A DNA stretch of 64,000 nucleotides, from NCBI GenBank assembly GCA_034430615.1, contig DAOUEJ010000017.1, positions 13,482-77,481 of the forward strand, in the 5' to 3' direction. The notes beneath the pieces were generated by a model. It made no database searches and was not told where the DNA came from. It was given only the letters and a program-made list of their open reading frames with translations. A program made the translations under genes and the position numbers. Numbering within the stretch: position 1 is the stretch's first letter; every line of letters begins with the position of its first letter. Below, piece by piece: positions 32,403 through 41,224 of the stretch. This DNA is from E44-bin32 sp034430615. GTDB taxonomy: Bacteria; Chloroflexota; Anaerolineae; Anaerolineales; E44-bin32.

Positions 32403-34496
32403 TCAAGTAAACTGAAAGGTTGAACCCGAACTCGTCTTGGTAACTTCAATACGAGCAGGAAAGGCTTCCTTTAGCTCTTCGATGTGCGTGATGACGAGGA
32501 TCAAGTCAAAATCATCCTGGATGCTGTTGATGGCGGAGATTAAATGCTCCCGTCCGCGTGCGTCCTGTGTGCCGAAACCCTCATCGATGAACAGGCTTCG
32601 CAGCTGCGCCCCACTCCGGCGAGCCAGCATACGGGAGAGGGCGATGCGGATCGCGAAATCGATGCGGAAAGCCTCGCCGCCGGAATAGAGTTCGTACGGC
32701 CGGCTTCCGAGTTCATCCGAGATGATGATATCTAATGCCTCGCGCAGGTCGCCGGTTTTGATCTCACGTTGGGTTTCAATCCGGACATGAAACCGGCCGT
32801 CGGTCATCCTCGCCAGCAGCTCGTTCGCCGAGCGTTCCAGTTCCGGCACGGCCGTCTCGATGATCATGGCTGGGACGCCGCGCTTAGAAAACGCCTCCCG
32901 CAGCTCCTCGAACAACCCCTGGTCGTATGCCCGGCGCTCGCGCTCTACCTGGCACGCCGCACGTTGCTGCTCAAAGGCTTCCAATGCTCCCAGCTTTTGC
33001 CGTGCCCCTCCCACACGTTCATCCGCCAGCCGTTTTTCACGCCTCATCCGTTCCAGATCGGCCTCGGTAATAGCTGCTGCCCGTATGCGTGCCTCGCTCC
33101 CCTTAATCTGTTCTTCCAATGAACCGCGCTGCGCTTCATCGGCCGCCAATTCCTTCTTCCAGCGTTGCTCGCGCTGGATGAGCGCTTTAAGTTGTTCCGC
33201 AGCCTGTTCGGCATATGTCTCAGCTGCCCTGAGCTCACCCAACCTTTTCTCCAGGCCAGCCCGTGCATTCAACTGGTTCTGCAAGTCCTTCCGTTCCTGC
33301 CGCAGCTCCTCCAGCCTGGCCTCCAGCGTGCTGATCTGCTCACGGTTCAGGCGGTACTGCTCTCGCCGCTGATCGATCTCCGCTTCAAGCGCGGTGACAA
33401 GATCATGACGATGGTCATCGGACAGGCTCTGCCCACACGTTGGGCAAAGCGGCTCACCAGCATCTTGCAGGGTGGCCAGGCGCACCTTCAAGGGCTCTGT
33501 CTCCGGCCCGAGTGCCTGGTTGACGCCTTGCAAGTTGGATGATTCCGCCAGCGCTTGGGCCAGGTCCTCCTCGACAGCCCCAAAGCGTTCCTGGACTGGG
33601 TTGAGATCCTCGAGGGTTTGACGGGCTCCAGAAATTGCCGCCTGCACTGCGCTCAGATCGGAGCGGACGCTCAACGTCTCGCGTTCACCATCGAGTTCCA
33701 CCATCTCACGTTCACGGGCGCTTATCCGCCGTGTGAGATCATCGATCTGCCGCTGAAACGAGACCATTTCCATCCGAGCCCCTTCAAGGTCAGCCCAGCG
33801 CCGCTCTGCCTTGGCCAACTGCAGCCCGATCACCTCTGCTTGTTCCGTTGCCGAGGAGAGTTCCTGCTCGTGCTCAGACCGCCGTGCGAGTTCACGTTCG
33901 ATCTCCTGCAAGCGGCCATCAAGACGATGGAGGTCGGCTTGTGCCTCGGAAACCCCGGCCCGAGCGCGTTCCTCGTACTTATCCCAGACACCCAAACCAA
34001 GAATGCTTGCCAGCACCTGCTTTCGCTGTGTAGGTGTCTTTGTCGTGAACGCGTCTGCCTGACCCTGGACCAGGAAGGCGGAATTAGTGAAGGTCTCGTA
34101 ATCCAGCCGCAGCAGTTGATCAATTTGAGCCTGGGTAGCGCGCATCGCCGAATCGGACAATCCGCGCCAGGACTCGCTCTCCGGGGACCAAACCTGAAAT
34201 TCCAGCAGGGATGTCCCGCGCTTACCCGATTTCCGTTGGCGGATCACGCGGTAGATGGATTCTCCCTGGGCGAAGGTCAGCGCGACCCGCATTTCTTTCT
34301 TGCCCTGGTGGATCAGGTCATCGGGACTGTTGCTGCGGGCGCGGCCCCACAACGCCCAGGTCATGGCATCCAGGAGCGAAGACTTTCCGGCGCCGTTTTC
34401 TCCCGCCAGGCAGGCGACATGCACACCCTCGAAGACAAGCGGTGGCGGATCCTGGTAGGCCAGAAAATTCAGGAGTTCAAGTTCACGCGGGATCAT
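32403..34496 (-). CDS. sbcC: SbcC/Rad50-type ATPase
   Basis: A 697-residue SMC-like ATPase. Walker A is GENGAGKSS, near residue 35. Long coiled coils flank a zinc hook CPTC at C351 and C354, close to the middle. The signature-like region ELYSGGEAFRIDFAI and Walker B SLFIDEGFGTQD lie near the C-terminus. With SbcD it forms a nuclease complex that opens hairpins and processes DNA ends. It is shorter than E. coli SbcC (over 1000 residues), with the loss in the coiled coils. The start is uncertain: ATG 34496 fits the family (MIPRELELLNF) but lacks a clear ribosome binding site, and ATG 34535 adds 13 residues. Confidence 0.9.
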   Translation of the reverse strand: MIPRELELLNFLAYQDPPPLVFEGVHVACLAGENGAGKSSLLDAMTWALWGRARSNSPDDLIHQGKKEMRVALTFAQGESIYRVIRQRKSGKRGTSLLEFQVWSPESESWRGLSDSAMRATQAQIDQLLRLDYETFTNSAFLVQGQADAFTTKTPTQRKQVLASILGLGVWDKYEERARAGVSEAQADLHRLDGRLQEIERELARRSEHEQELSSATEQAEVIGLQLAKAERRWADLEGARMEMVSFQRQIDDLTRRISAREREMVELDGERETLSVRSDLSAVQAAISGARQTLEDLNPVQERFGAVEEDLAQALAESSNLQGVNQALGPETEPLKVRLATLQDAGEPLCPTCGQSLSDDHRHDLVTALEAEIDQRREQYRLNREQISTLEARLEELRQERKDLQNQLNARAGLEKRLGELRAAETYAEQAAEQLKALIQREQRWKKELAADEAQRGSLEEQIKGSEARIRAAAITEADLERMRREKRLADERVGGARQKLGALEAFEQQRAACQVERERRAYDQGLFEELREAFSKRGVPAMIIETAVPELERSANELLARMTDGRFHVRIETQREIKTGDLREALDIIISDELGSRPYELYSGGEAFRIDFAIRIALSRMLARRSGAQLRSLFIDEGFGTQDARGREHLISAINSIQDDFDLILVITHIEELKEAFPARIEVTKTSSGSTFQFT

Positions 34497-34550
34497 ATTC
34501 GTTGACCCGGCAAAGGTGTTTTTTGGACCATCCAACGCGTTCCAACACGG

Positions 34551-35768
34551 CTAGCCATCCAATAGGCCAGCAGCTTTCTCGAGCAGCGCCTTACGGCGTT
34601 CCTGATCCACATCCCGGCTGATGAAATACCGCTTGAGAAGTTCGAGCGGGGTAAGTTCCTCAGGGGAGAGCTCACCCAAGCGGGAGCGCGCCTCGATCTC
34701 GAGTTCGCGCGAGATAACATAGCTGGCGGTCGTTCCCAGCGCTGCCTCTATCTCGCGCTCATTAAGCGACGCACTTTGTGGTGGCGAGAGTTTGACCCGG
34801 ATCCGAACAACCTGCCCATCTAGAACTCGTTCCGAAATCCTTTCCAGCACCGCTGAAGTCGGGTCGTCGTTGCCACGTACATCGATATCGATCGTTGTGA
34901 ACGGGCGCGCATGCACCGGAATGAATTCCCAGCTTGTCGAATTCCGCCTGAGTTCAACCCAGCAGAAACCCTTAGTTTCCTTCTCTTCGCCGAAGTCGAT
35001 TCGCTCTAAAGAGCCGCTGTAGACGACCGGCGGGTAACCCTCAGGGTTGAGCACCTGATGCCGGTGGATGTGGCCCAGCGCCACGTAATCCCACGCTTTG
35101 TCGGTCAGCATGGAGGTCAGGAGAGGTAAATCGCGACCCAGCATGACCGAGCGTTCCGAACCGAATTTCGCCCCATCCACCCCGAAGTGCCCAGCCAGAA
35201 CCCTGGGGATATCCTGTTTGCGGGCCTGAACTGCCAGCTCCTCCAGTCGATTGGCCACTTCCGCCCGCAGCCCTTTGTTCAGTTCATCGATCGATCTGCC
35301 CTGATACTTCTTCCATGCCATGAGCCGGTTGCGCATCGGGTAAGGCATCCAGGCCAGGAACACGGGGCCTCGGTGCGTCTCCACCACGCGGGCTTCATCC
35401 CGGTAGCCGACAATGACACCGGGAACATCGAGCGCGCGGAAGATATCCAGGCTGTTGGCCTTGGCGGCCATGCCCGGCATGTCATGATTGCCTACCAGGA
35501 GCAGGGTGGGAACTGCATCGGCCAGCCGCTTGATACGCTGGGCGAATTCTCGCTGCTGAGTTGGTTCCGGGTTGCGGTCCTTGAACGCGTCTCCAGCGAA
35601 GATCGCCAGATCGGCTTCATGTGCGAGGGCGTAATCGATCAGTTCATCCAGCCGGTCGAGGAAATCAGCCACCCGGCTGGATGTGCCTGTTGTCGGATCC
35701 AGGCTGCCGTAATTCTCCATGCCAACGTGCAGGTCGGCAAAATGGAGCATGCGGATCGCGTCACTCAT
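34551..35768 (-). CDS. sbcD: SbcD/Mre11-type DNA exonuclease subunit
   Basis: A 405-residue calcineurin-like phosphoesterase. The five metal-binding motifs are visible in order: DLHVG near residue 12, GDAFKDR, GNHD, AGHFG and GHIHRH. These hold two Mn ions for double-strand exonuclease and single-strand endonuclease activity. A C-terminal capping region follows (EREIEAALG and beyond). The gene is immediately upstream of sbcC with 15-54 bp between them depending on the sbcC start, the standard order. Confidence 0.93.
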   Translation of the reverse strand: MSDAIRMLHFADLHVGMENYGSLDPTTGTSSRVADFLDRLDELIDYALAHEADLAIFAGDAFKDRNPEPTQQREFAQRIKRLADAVPTLLLVGNHDMPGMAAKANSLDIFRALDVPGVIVGYRDEARVVETHRGPVFLAWMPYPMRNRLMAWKKYQGRSIDELNKGLRAEVANRLEELAVQARKQDIPRVLAGHFGVDGAKFGSERSVMLGRDLPLLTSMLTDKAWDYVALGHIHRHQVLNPEGYPPVVYSGSLERIDFGEEKETKGFCWVELRRNSTSWEFIPVHARPFTTIDIDVRGNDDPTSAVLERISERVLDGQVVRIRVKLSPPQSASLNEREIEAALGTTASYVISRELEIEARSRLGELSPEELTPLELLKRYFISRDVDQERRKALLEKAAGLLDG

Positions 35769-35786
35769 GGGGATGGGTTGACACCA

Positions 35787-36071
35787 CTACACAATGGCTC
35801 TCTGCCCAAGACGATCGGTTTTGAGTCGATCATACCCGAGCAGGCTGAGACATAGATATAGCTCACCGCGATGGTGGATCTCCTGCTCGAATACGTGCCC
35901 TAGGACCCAACCCTGCTCCACGTTGATGATATGACGTAGGTTGTCACCGACGCTGCGTTGATAGTGCTCGCTCGGTCTGAACCCCAGATCCTTATCCTTT
36001 AGCATCAATACCGCAAGCATCAGATCACGCCAGACCTTGTTCCAGTGATCAAAGAACTGAGCTGCATTCAT
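35787..36071 (-). CDS. DinB-like protein with internal deletion
   Basis: The 94-residue product has the outer parts of a DinB/YfiT-like four-helix bundle. The first helix is FFDHWNKVWRDL, the second carries a metal-type His in NLRHIINVEQGW, and the last carries EIHHRGELYL. Family members are usually about 150-170 residues, with a middle helix between these two blocks. Here they are joined directly (EQGWVLGHVFEQ), so roughly 50-60 residues are missing while the frame is intact. AAGGAG precedes ATG 36071, which overlaps the stop of the LOG gene. It may be a degraded gene or a minimal variant. Confidence 0.65.
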   Translation of the reverse strand: MNAAQFFDHWNKVWRDLMLAVLMLKDKDLGFRPSEHYQRSVGDNLRHIINVEQGWVLGHVFEQEIHHRGELYLCLSLLGYDRLKTDRLGQRAIV

Positions 36072-36655
36072 GACTGCTCCTTCCGGTGTACCCAATGCTC
36101 CAAACCGGATGGTATCTCGTACCCATCGAGGCGATCCAGGAGCGCCTCGGGCGAGGTCTCGTTCACCAGCAACTCGATATGCTCGTGATAGATAAATCCC
36201 TCCGACTGTGCGTGTTCGATCATGGCCAGGAGCGGGTCGAAATACGCATTCACGTTCAGCACCCCGATCGGTTTCCTGTGGAGACCGATCTGAGACCAGG
36301 TCAAGATCTCAAACAACTCGTCGAAGGTCCCGAATCCACCCGGCAGCGCCACGAAGCCATCCGCTAGCTCCACCATGCGCGCCTTGCGCTCATGCATATT
36401 CCCAACGACCTGCAGTTCGGTCAGTCCCGTATGCCGTAGTTCAGGTGTCTCGAACATGACCGGGATAACCCCGATGACCCGCCCGTTGTTCTGCAAGACC
36501 GCGTCGGCCAGCCTGCCCATCAGTCCAGTTGAACCACCCCCGTAAACCAGGGTTATTGAGCGGGCGGCGAGTGCTGCGCCCATCTCGGCCGCCGCCTCCA
36601 GGTAGGCTGCATCAACGCGGTCGCTCGATCCACAGTACACGCACAAGTTCTGCAA
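36068..36655 (-). CDS. LOG-family nucleoside 5'-monophosphate phosphoribohydrolase
   Basis: A 195-residue TIGR00730/LOG-type protein. It opens with LCVYCGSSDRVD. The substrate-binding motifs GGGSTGLMG and PGGFGTFDE (catalytic Glu and Arg region) are intact. In plants and some bacteria, LOG releases ribose 5-phosphate from cytokinin or purine 5'-monophosphates. Most bacterial copies are thought to recycle nucleotides. It overlaps the DinB-like gene (ATGA) and follows the HIT gene by 8 bp, so the three form an operon. Confidence 0.9.
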   Translation of the reverse strand: MQNLCVYCGSSDRVDAAYLEAAAEMGAALAARSITLVYGGGSTGLMGRLADAVLQNNGRVIGVIPVMFETPELRHTGLTELQVVGNMHERKARMVELADGFVALPGGFGTFDELFEILTWSQIGLHRKPIGVLNVNAYFDPLLAMIEHAQSEGFIYHEHIELLVNETSPEALLDRLDGYEIPSGLEHWVHRKEQS

Positions 36656-36663
36656 CGTCGCTC

Positions 36664-37122
36664 CTAGTCTGAACCTGAATACGATTGGCCGTGAAGTGCT
36701 GTCCTGATTTCGGATGCCTGAACATCCAGCCGGGTTCGCTCCATCATGATGGGTGCCTTTGAATGGAGGGGAAAGGCAGCCCCGTCACCGACAAAACGCG
36801 GGATGACGTGCAGATGAACGTGGGGAACGACCTGACCGGCCGCCGGTCCATCGGCTAGATAGTATCCGATCGCCTGCGCCGGCAGTGTGCTCTGCCGCAA
36901 GGTTTCGCCCAGCCGGCGGCCGAGTGAGAACACCCGCGCGCCTAAAGCCTCATCCAGCTCTCCCAGGTACGCCGCGTGCAAATTCGGGATGACGAGTAGA
37001 TGACCAGGGACGATCGGGAAGAGATCCATAAAGGCAGAAACGAACTCGTCTTGGTAGATTATGCTCGCTTCGGCTTCACCGGCGGCAATCCGGCAGAAGA
37101 GGCAGTTGCTCGTAGCACCCAT
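36664..37122 (-). CDS. HIT-family nucleotide hydrolase/transferase
   Basis: A 152-residue histidine-triad protein. The active-site motif HVHLHVIPR is near residue 100, and the family N-terminal CLFCRIAAGE supplies a CxxC that with later His can bind zinc. HIT proteins hydrolyse or transfer nucleoside phosphoramidates or dinucleoside polyphosphates. Together with LOG downstream it suggests nucleotide clean-up. It is the first gene of this short operon. Confidence 0.9.
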   Translation of the reverse strand: MGATSNCLFCRIAAGEAEASIIYQDEFVSAFMDLFPIVPGHLLVIPNLHAAYLGELDEALGARVFSLGRRLGETLRQSTLPAQAIGYYLADGPAAGQVVPHVHLHVIPRFVGDGAAFPLHSKAPIMMERTRLDVQASEIRTALHGQSYSGSD

Positions 37123-37294
37123 TCAGATTCCAGTCCTCACACGCTCGTCAGGCTGAGATCGAGAGTTCATACCCCTGGCCTCCAGCATGGTGCGCACATT
37201 CTACCATGGGGGTATCCGCCCTTGCCCGGGGGCTTGACGTCGGAGGCCATGCCCGTCACAATGGCTGGCATCCTGGTCGCAGGAGTTGCGCGCA

Positions 37295-38020
37295 ATGTCC
37301 GACACATTTCCTGTCCTGATCCTTAATGCCCGCCCAGCAGCCGGAAAGAGCGAGATCATCCATGCCCTGAATCAGATCCCCACACTAGAGCGTAGCGCTC
37401 GTTTCCACATCGGAGAAATGCATATCTTCGATGATTTCCCGATGCTGTGGAGTTGGTTCGAGGAGGATCGGCTACTGGAGCAGGTCTTCCACCGCCCACG
37501 CTTATATACCTCGATAGATAGATATTTCCTGTACGACGATCTCTGGCACTTGCTCATTTGCCGCCTGGCGCTCGAATACGAAAAGTGGCAGCGTGATGCG
37601 GATGACTCACAAACTGCCATCATTGAATTTTCGCGCGGTGCGAACCATGGGGGTTACCGGGCGGCCTATTCGCACCTGGGGGAGACGATCCTCAGCCGTA
37701 GCTCTTGCTTCTTCGTGCAGGTTTCCTATGAGGAGTCTCTCCGTAAGAACCGCGCCCGTTATAACCCCGACCGGCCAGATAGCATCCTTGAACATGGGTT
37801 ATCAAACGAGAAGATGGAGCGGTTGTATCGCCAGGATGATTGGGATCAATTTACCTCCGACGACCCCGACTACCTTCGGGTAGGCAACCTGCGAATTCCC
37901 TATGTCACCTTCCAGAATGAAGACGATGTCACCACCGCAGGCGGCGATGCCCTGCTCGAGCGCCTCGAAGCAGCCTTTGATCACCTGTGGGGACTCTACC
38001 GGCCACAGGCAGCGGTATAA
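37295..38020 (+). CDS. Uncharacterised P-loop NTPase/kinase-like protein
   Basis: I do not recognise this 241-residue protein. Near the N-terminus a strand VLILN leads into ARPAAGKSE, which satisfies the Walker A consensus (A-x4-G-K-S). A later strand TAIIEFSRGANHGG could carry the Walker B acid. The second half has SLRKNRARYNPDRPDSI, Arg-rich like the lid of small-molecule kinases, and ends near HLWGLYRPQ. Its size and layout suggest a nucleotide- or metabolite-kinase fold, but no substrate motif is known to me. AGGAG precedes ATG 37295. It is monocistronic or read with the VKOR fusion, 41 bp downstream. Confidence 0.6.
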   Translation: MSDTFPVLILNARPAAGKSEIIHALNQIPTLERSARFHIGEMHIFDDFPMLWSWFEEDRLLEQVFHRPRLYTSIDRYFLYDDLWHLLICRLALEYEKWQRDADDSQTAIIEFSRGANHGGYRAAYSHLGETILSRSSCFFVQVSYEESLRKNRARYNPDRPDSILEHGLSNEKMERLYRQDDWDQFTSDDPDYLRVGNLRIPYVTFQNEDDVTTAGGDALLERLEAAFDHLWGLYRPQAAV

Positions 38021-38021
38021 T
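38016..38021 (+). promoter_or_regulatory. Possible -10 element (TATAAT) for the Trx-VKOR gene
   Basis: A perfect TATAAT overlaps the stop codon of the upstream gene and lies 40 bases before ATG 38062. No good -35 is seen. Confidence 0.45.
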
Positions 38022-38061
38022 CCGCCCGCAAGAAAAAACCAACGGATTGACCGGAGAGTAC

Positions 38062-39267
38062 ATGAAACGCCTTCTCATCCTCTTGCTTATCGGGATCGTC
38101 TTCCTTCCGCCCGCACTGCCTGCTGCAGCCCTGGGGACAACCGTTCAAGCGGTCCTGTTTTACTCACCAACCTGTCCTCACTGCTACCAGGTGATCACGG
38201 TCAACATGCCCCAGATTTCACAGCAGTTCAATACCAGCGTAATCTGGAGTTATTACGGAGAGAACTACGATCCAACCAGTGAAGAAACACCCCCGCTCTT
38301 CGCCATGCAGGGTGATGCGCTGCAGGTCCTGTACGTGGATACGGCGACGGAACCGGGTAATGAACTCTTCAGCGCCGCGATTGAACGCTTCTCCGTGCCC
38401 CAATCCGACTGGGTCGTGCCGTTCATGGTGATCGGGGAAAATTACTACACCGGTGCGGTGGACATCCCTGAGCAGCTCCCGTTGATCCTTGATGCTGCAA
38501 AGCAACAGGGTGGGATCGCATGGCCGGACATCCCCGGCTTGGACGTCTATCTCGCCCAGCTGCAGCTGTTTCCGGATCAAGTCACGTCAGGAGACGAGCC
38601 TGCACCCACGCAAGATGTAGCCTCACCGACCCCTTCACCATCAGAAGAGCCTCCTGCCCCTCCGGCAATCCTCGACCGGGATCCCGCAAATTTGTCGATC
38701 GGTGAGCGCATCATGCTCGACCCGGCCGGTAACACGCTGTCCATCGTGGCCTTGATCGGGATGCTGCTGAGCCTGATCGCAGTCGGCCTGCGCTGGAACG
38801 GCCGTTTTTCACCAGTGGGCTCTGAACCGCTCTCAAATTGGATCCCGGTCCTGACCCTCGTGGGCCTGGGGGCTGCTGGCTACCTGGCGTATATTGCCGC
38901 AACCGGGAGCGAGGCCACCTGCGGCCCGGTCGGGGATTGCAACACCGTTGCCCAAAGCGAGTACTCCACGCTGCTCTTTGGGATCTCAAATGGCGCACTC
39001 GGCGTAGCAGGTTATGCCCTGATCTTGATCGGTTGGGTTGCGGCTCGCTTTGCGCCGGGGAAGCTCGCAAGCTTGGCCCGGATTGGGCTCTTCGCCGCTG
39101 CGCTGGGCGGCACCCTGTTCTCGGTCTACCTAACCTTTCTCGAGCCATTCGTGATCGGTGCCAGCTGTGCCTGGTGCCTGACCTCGGCTGTGCTGATCAC
39201 AGCCTTGATGCTCCTGAGTGTCGGCCCCGCCAGGTCTGCCTATCTCGAGCAGCGACAAGGGGACTGA
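38062..39267 (+). CDS. Thioredoxin-like/VKOR fusion (disulfide bond formation)
   Basis: The 401-residue protein has a signal peptide, then a thioredoxin-like domain with a CPHC pair (C38 and C41). A Pro/Glu/Thr/Ser linker covers about residues 180-215. A vitamin K epoxide reductase domain with four to five membrane helices follows. The VKOR cysteines are present: loop C287 and C293 (CGPVGDC) and redox CAWC (C369, C372). Bacterial VKORs couple with Trx-like proteins to make disulfides outside the membrane, handing electrons to quinone. In the common fusion the Trx domain is C-terminal. Here it is N-terminal. The expected orientation puts the Trx domain outside. Catalytic residues are complete, so it is probably active. 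Confidence 0.85.
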   Translation: MKRLLILLLIGIVFLPPALPAAALGTTVQAVLFYSPTCPHCYQVITVNMPQISQQFNTSVIWSYYGENYDPTSEETPPLFAMQGDALQVLYVDTATEPGNELFSAAIERFSVPQSDWVVPFMVIGENYYTGAVDIPEQLPLILDAAKQQGGIAWPDIPGLDVYLAQLQLFPDQVTSGDEPAPTQDVASPTPSPSEEPPAPPAILDRDPANLSIGERIMLDPAGNTLSIVALIGMLLSLIAVGLRWNGRFSPVGSEPLSNWIPVLTLVGLGAAGYLAYIAATGSEATCGPVGDCNTVAQSEYSTLLFGISNGALGVAGYALILIGWVAARFAPGKLASLARIGLFAAALGGTLFSVYLTFLEPFVIGASCAWCLTSAVLITALMLLSVGPARSAYLEQRQGD

Positions 39268-39293
39268 GCATCATTTCGGGCCTGATCCGCGCA

Positions 39294-39341
39294 GCGCCGG
39301 GCGGCTTAATTCCTCCCGGATAGATCCCTCTTGCCCGGCGC
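39294..39341 (+). terminator. Inverted repeat after the VKOR gene
   Basis: GCGCCGGGC at 39294-39302 and GCCCGGCGC at 39333-39341 form a perfect 9-bp stem with a 30-base loop, 27 bp after the stop codon. The long loop and missing T-run make terminator function uncertain. Confidence 0.35.
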
Positions 39342-39427
39342 CGGTGTATTTCCGATGTGACAATTCGCTACCTCCCGGCATCGAATGACGTAGAATGGTA
39401 TTCGTTCATATATCGATGGAGGAAAAG

Positions 39428-39661
39428 ATGGGTTTCGCAAAATTTATGTCCAGTGGTGCAGGCCGATTATTACGGATCGTTGCCGGCCTGGCTTTGATCC
39501 TGGTCGGGCTCATGGTTGTCGCCGGGACCTGGGGAATCGTGATCGCCGTGATCGGTCTGGTACCCTTCCTGGCCGGGATCTTCGACGTCTGCGTGATCGG
39601 CAAGCTCTTCATGGGCACGCCCTTCAAGGGCGCTGAAGTCCGCGCAAAGATCGAAGAATAA
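39428..39661 (+). CDS. DUF2892-type small membrane protein
   Basis: A 77-residue protein with two hydrophobic segments around residues 13-35 and 38-52. It has the DUF2892/YgaP-like wording: GRLLRIVAGLALILVG, then a Gly-rich LVPFLAGIFDVCVIGKLF. These proteins are common and of unknown function. The single Cys in CVIGKLF matches the Cys position usual in this family. GGAGG lies before ATG 39428. An upstream extension to 39395 lacks the family pattern. Confidence 0.75.
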   Translation: MGFAKFMSSGAGRLLRIVAGLALILVGLMVVAGTWGIVIAVIGLVPFLAGIFDVCVIGKLFMGTPFKGAEVRAKIEE

Positions 39662-39679
39662 AGCCCAATTCAAGTTGTT

Positions 39680-39720
39680 GGAGGCAGGGGGTGGTGGGAT
39701 CATCTTCACCTCCTGCCTCC
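39680..39720 (+). terminator. Hairpin between the DUF2892 and NnrU-like genes
   Basis: GGAGGCAGG at 39680-39688 and CCTGCCTCC at 39712-39720 pair perfectly, with an inner GGTG/CACC. No T-run follows, so it may be a weak terminator or RNA-stabilising hairpin. Confidence 0.45.
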
Positions 39721-39730
39721 TATCTTCACG

Positions 39731-40357
39731 ATGATTGAACCCCTTTACACATTTCTGACGCTGGCCACGTACGGCGTGCTTCACAGCGTGCTAGCAACGA
39801 ACCAGGCGAAGCAACTTGCAGAAAGCAAGCTTGGCTCCAGTGGCCGACGCTTCTACCGCATCACTTACAACCTGCTGGGCGGGTTGACGTTTCTGCCCGT
39901 GCTAGCTGTTACGGCGGCCTATCCCGGTGCGGAGATCTACCGCATCCCATGGCCCTGGACCGTGCTTTCCAGCCTCGGACAGGTCCTTGCAGTAAGCCTG
40001 CTGCTGGCCGGCTTGCAGCAAACTGATCCGTGGCGTTTCCTTGGGCTGCGTCAGTTGGTTGAAAGCCCTGCATCGCCCGGCCCTTCGCTCACAATCACCG
40101 GCCCTTATCGTTACGTGCGTCACCCGCTCTACAGCGCAGGTCTGCTCTTCATCTGGCTCACGCCGCTGATGACGACCAGCATCCTGGCGTTGAACATCGG
40201 GATAACACTCTACCTATACATCGGGAGTATCTTCGAGGAACGCCGGCTCGAACGGGAGTTGGGTCCGGCCTATGCCGACTACCGCCGGCAGGTGCCGCGC
40301 TTGATGCCATGGCGAATATGGAGAAGGTCGGAGACACTGCCTCAGCATTCGGAATAG
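39731..40357 (+). CDS. NnrU/isoprenylcysteine methyltransferase-like membrane protein
   Basis: A 208-residue protein with five to six membrane helices. The later part shows GPYRYVRHPLYSAGLLF followed by IFEERRLERELGPAYADYRR. That is the cofactor-binding block of the ICMT/PEMT/NnrU membrane methyltransferase group, where Arg-His-Pro and the Glu-Glu-Arg motif contact S-adenosylmethionine. The substrate is unknown. It may methylate a lipid or small molecule. It sits after the DUF2892 gene, beyond the hairpin. Confidence 0.75.
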   Translation: MIEPLYTFLTLATYGVLHSVLATNQAKQLAESKLGSSGRRFYRITYNLLGGLTFLPVLAVTAAYPGAEIYRIPWPWTVLSSLGQVLAVSLLLAGLQQTDPWRFLGLRQLVESPASPGPSLTITGPYRYVRHPLYSAGLLFIWLTPLMTTSILALNIGITLYLYIGSIFEERRLERELGPAYADYRRQVPRLMPWRIWRRSETLPQHSE

Positions 40358-40463
40358 GGAACTTGAGGCGATATGCTTTACTGGATTGGCCTATCGGTTA
40401 TTGATTTTAGTTTGTTATCATTCCTCTGTGTGTAACCCAATCGACATTAGACCAGGAAAATCG

Positions 40464-40793
40464 ATGGAAAAACACTACATCTACTTCGAAGACCTCGCCG
40501 AACTGGCACCGGACGTGCCATCGGATTCGATCCTCAGCCGCACTTTCCATGAGGACGAGCATCTAAAAGCGATCCTCTTCTCCTTCGCCGCCGGGCAGGA
40601 GCTATCCGAGCATACGGCCTCCCAACCGGCGATCCTGCACTTCCTGCAAGGTGAGGCAGATCTCAAGCTGGGCCCCGAGGAGCAGAAGGCAGGACCCGGC
40701 ACCTGGGTCCGGATGCCGGCCAGGCTGCCGCACAGTGTGCATGCGCGCACGCCAGTTACGATGCTGCTCCTGCTGTATAAATCGCAATCGTAA
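40464..40793 (+). CDS. Cupin-domain protein
   Basis: A 109-residue single cupin barrel. Motif 1 resembles FSFAAGQELSEHTASQPAI, with one His where two are typical. Motif 2 is GPGTWVRMPARLPHSVHA. Metal binding may therefore be weak. Small cupins of this form are annotated with many functions, and none can be assigned here. The ATG at 40464 is used since an upstream extension is not cupin-like. It stands alone. Confidence 0.75.
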   Translation: MEKHYIYFEDLAELAPDVPSDSILSRTFHEDEHLKAILFSFAAGQELSEHTASQPAILHFLQGEADLKLGPEEQKAGPGTWVRMPARLPHSVHARTPVTMLLLLYKSQS

Positions 40794-40913
40794 TCACAAG
40801 CACATCAGACCAACCTGATCTATGCTGCCTGCTCGGTTGAGCGATCACCCGCACGAATTTAGAGTGAGACAAATGTAAGCGCTAGGGCTGATCGTTGTTC
40901 ACCCCCACCGGCA

Positions 40914-41012
40914 TCAATCAAATTCCTCACGCAGCCCCATCCCGCTCAAACGCGCGCGGATTAGACCCCGCGCTCCGCGTGAGCCAACCGCCGCCAGTAC
41001 GACGGTTATCGC
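40914..41012 (-). pseudogene. Remnant of a glycosyltransferase C-terminus (duplicate of 42365-42480)
   Basis: In the minus frame this reads VVLAAVGSRGARGLIRARLS and then GMGLREEFD before a TGA. The intact glycosyltransferase at 42365 ends with nearly the same phrase, VVLAAVGSRGARGLIRERLS, then GMGLREGVDWWAVA. About 85% of roughly 75 bases match. The TGG codon for Trp became TGA, and no upstream part survives. The rest of the gap (40794-41224) shows nothing else I can support. Confidence 0.75.
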
Positions 41013-41224
41013 AAACTGCCGCCTTCCTTTTATGGATGTTGCCAGTCAGCCTTACGTCTTTAGTAGCCGTGCTCACTAGTTCAATTTTCCTTTGCCTGGG
41101 GTGCACACCATCATTTTTCGCGCTATGCTGGGGCGTAACACGCAGCACTTTATGAAAGTACTTTCTTGAACGAGGTCTTTGAATGCGCCGCCAGTTCATG
41201 TTTTCCTTGAAGAACCTACCTTAA

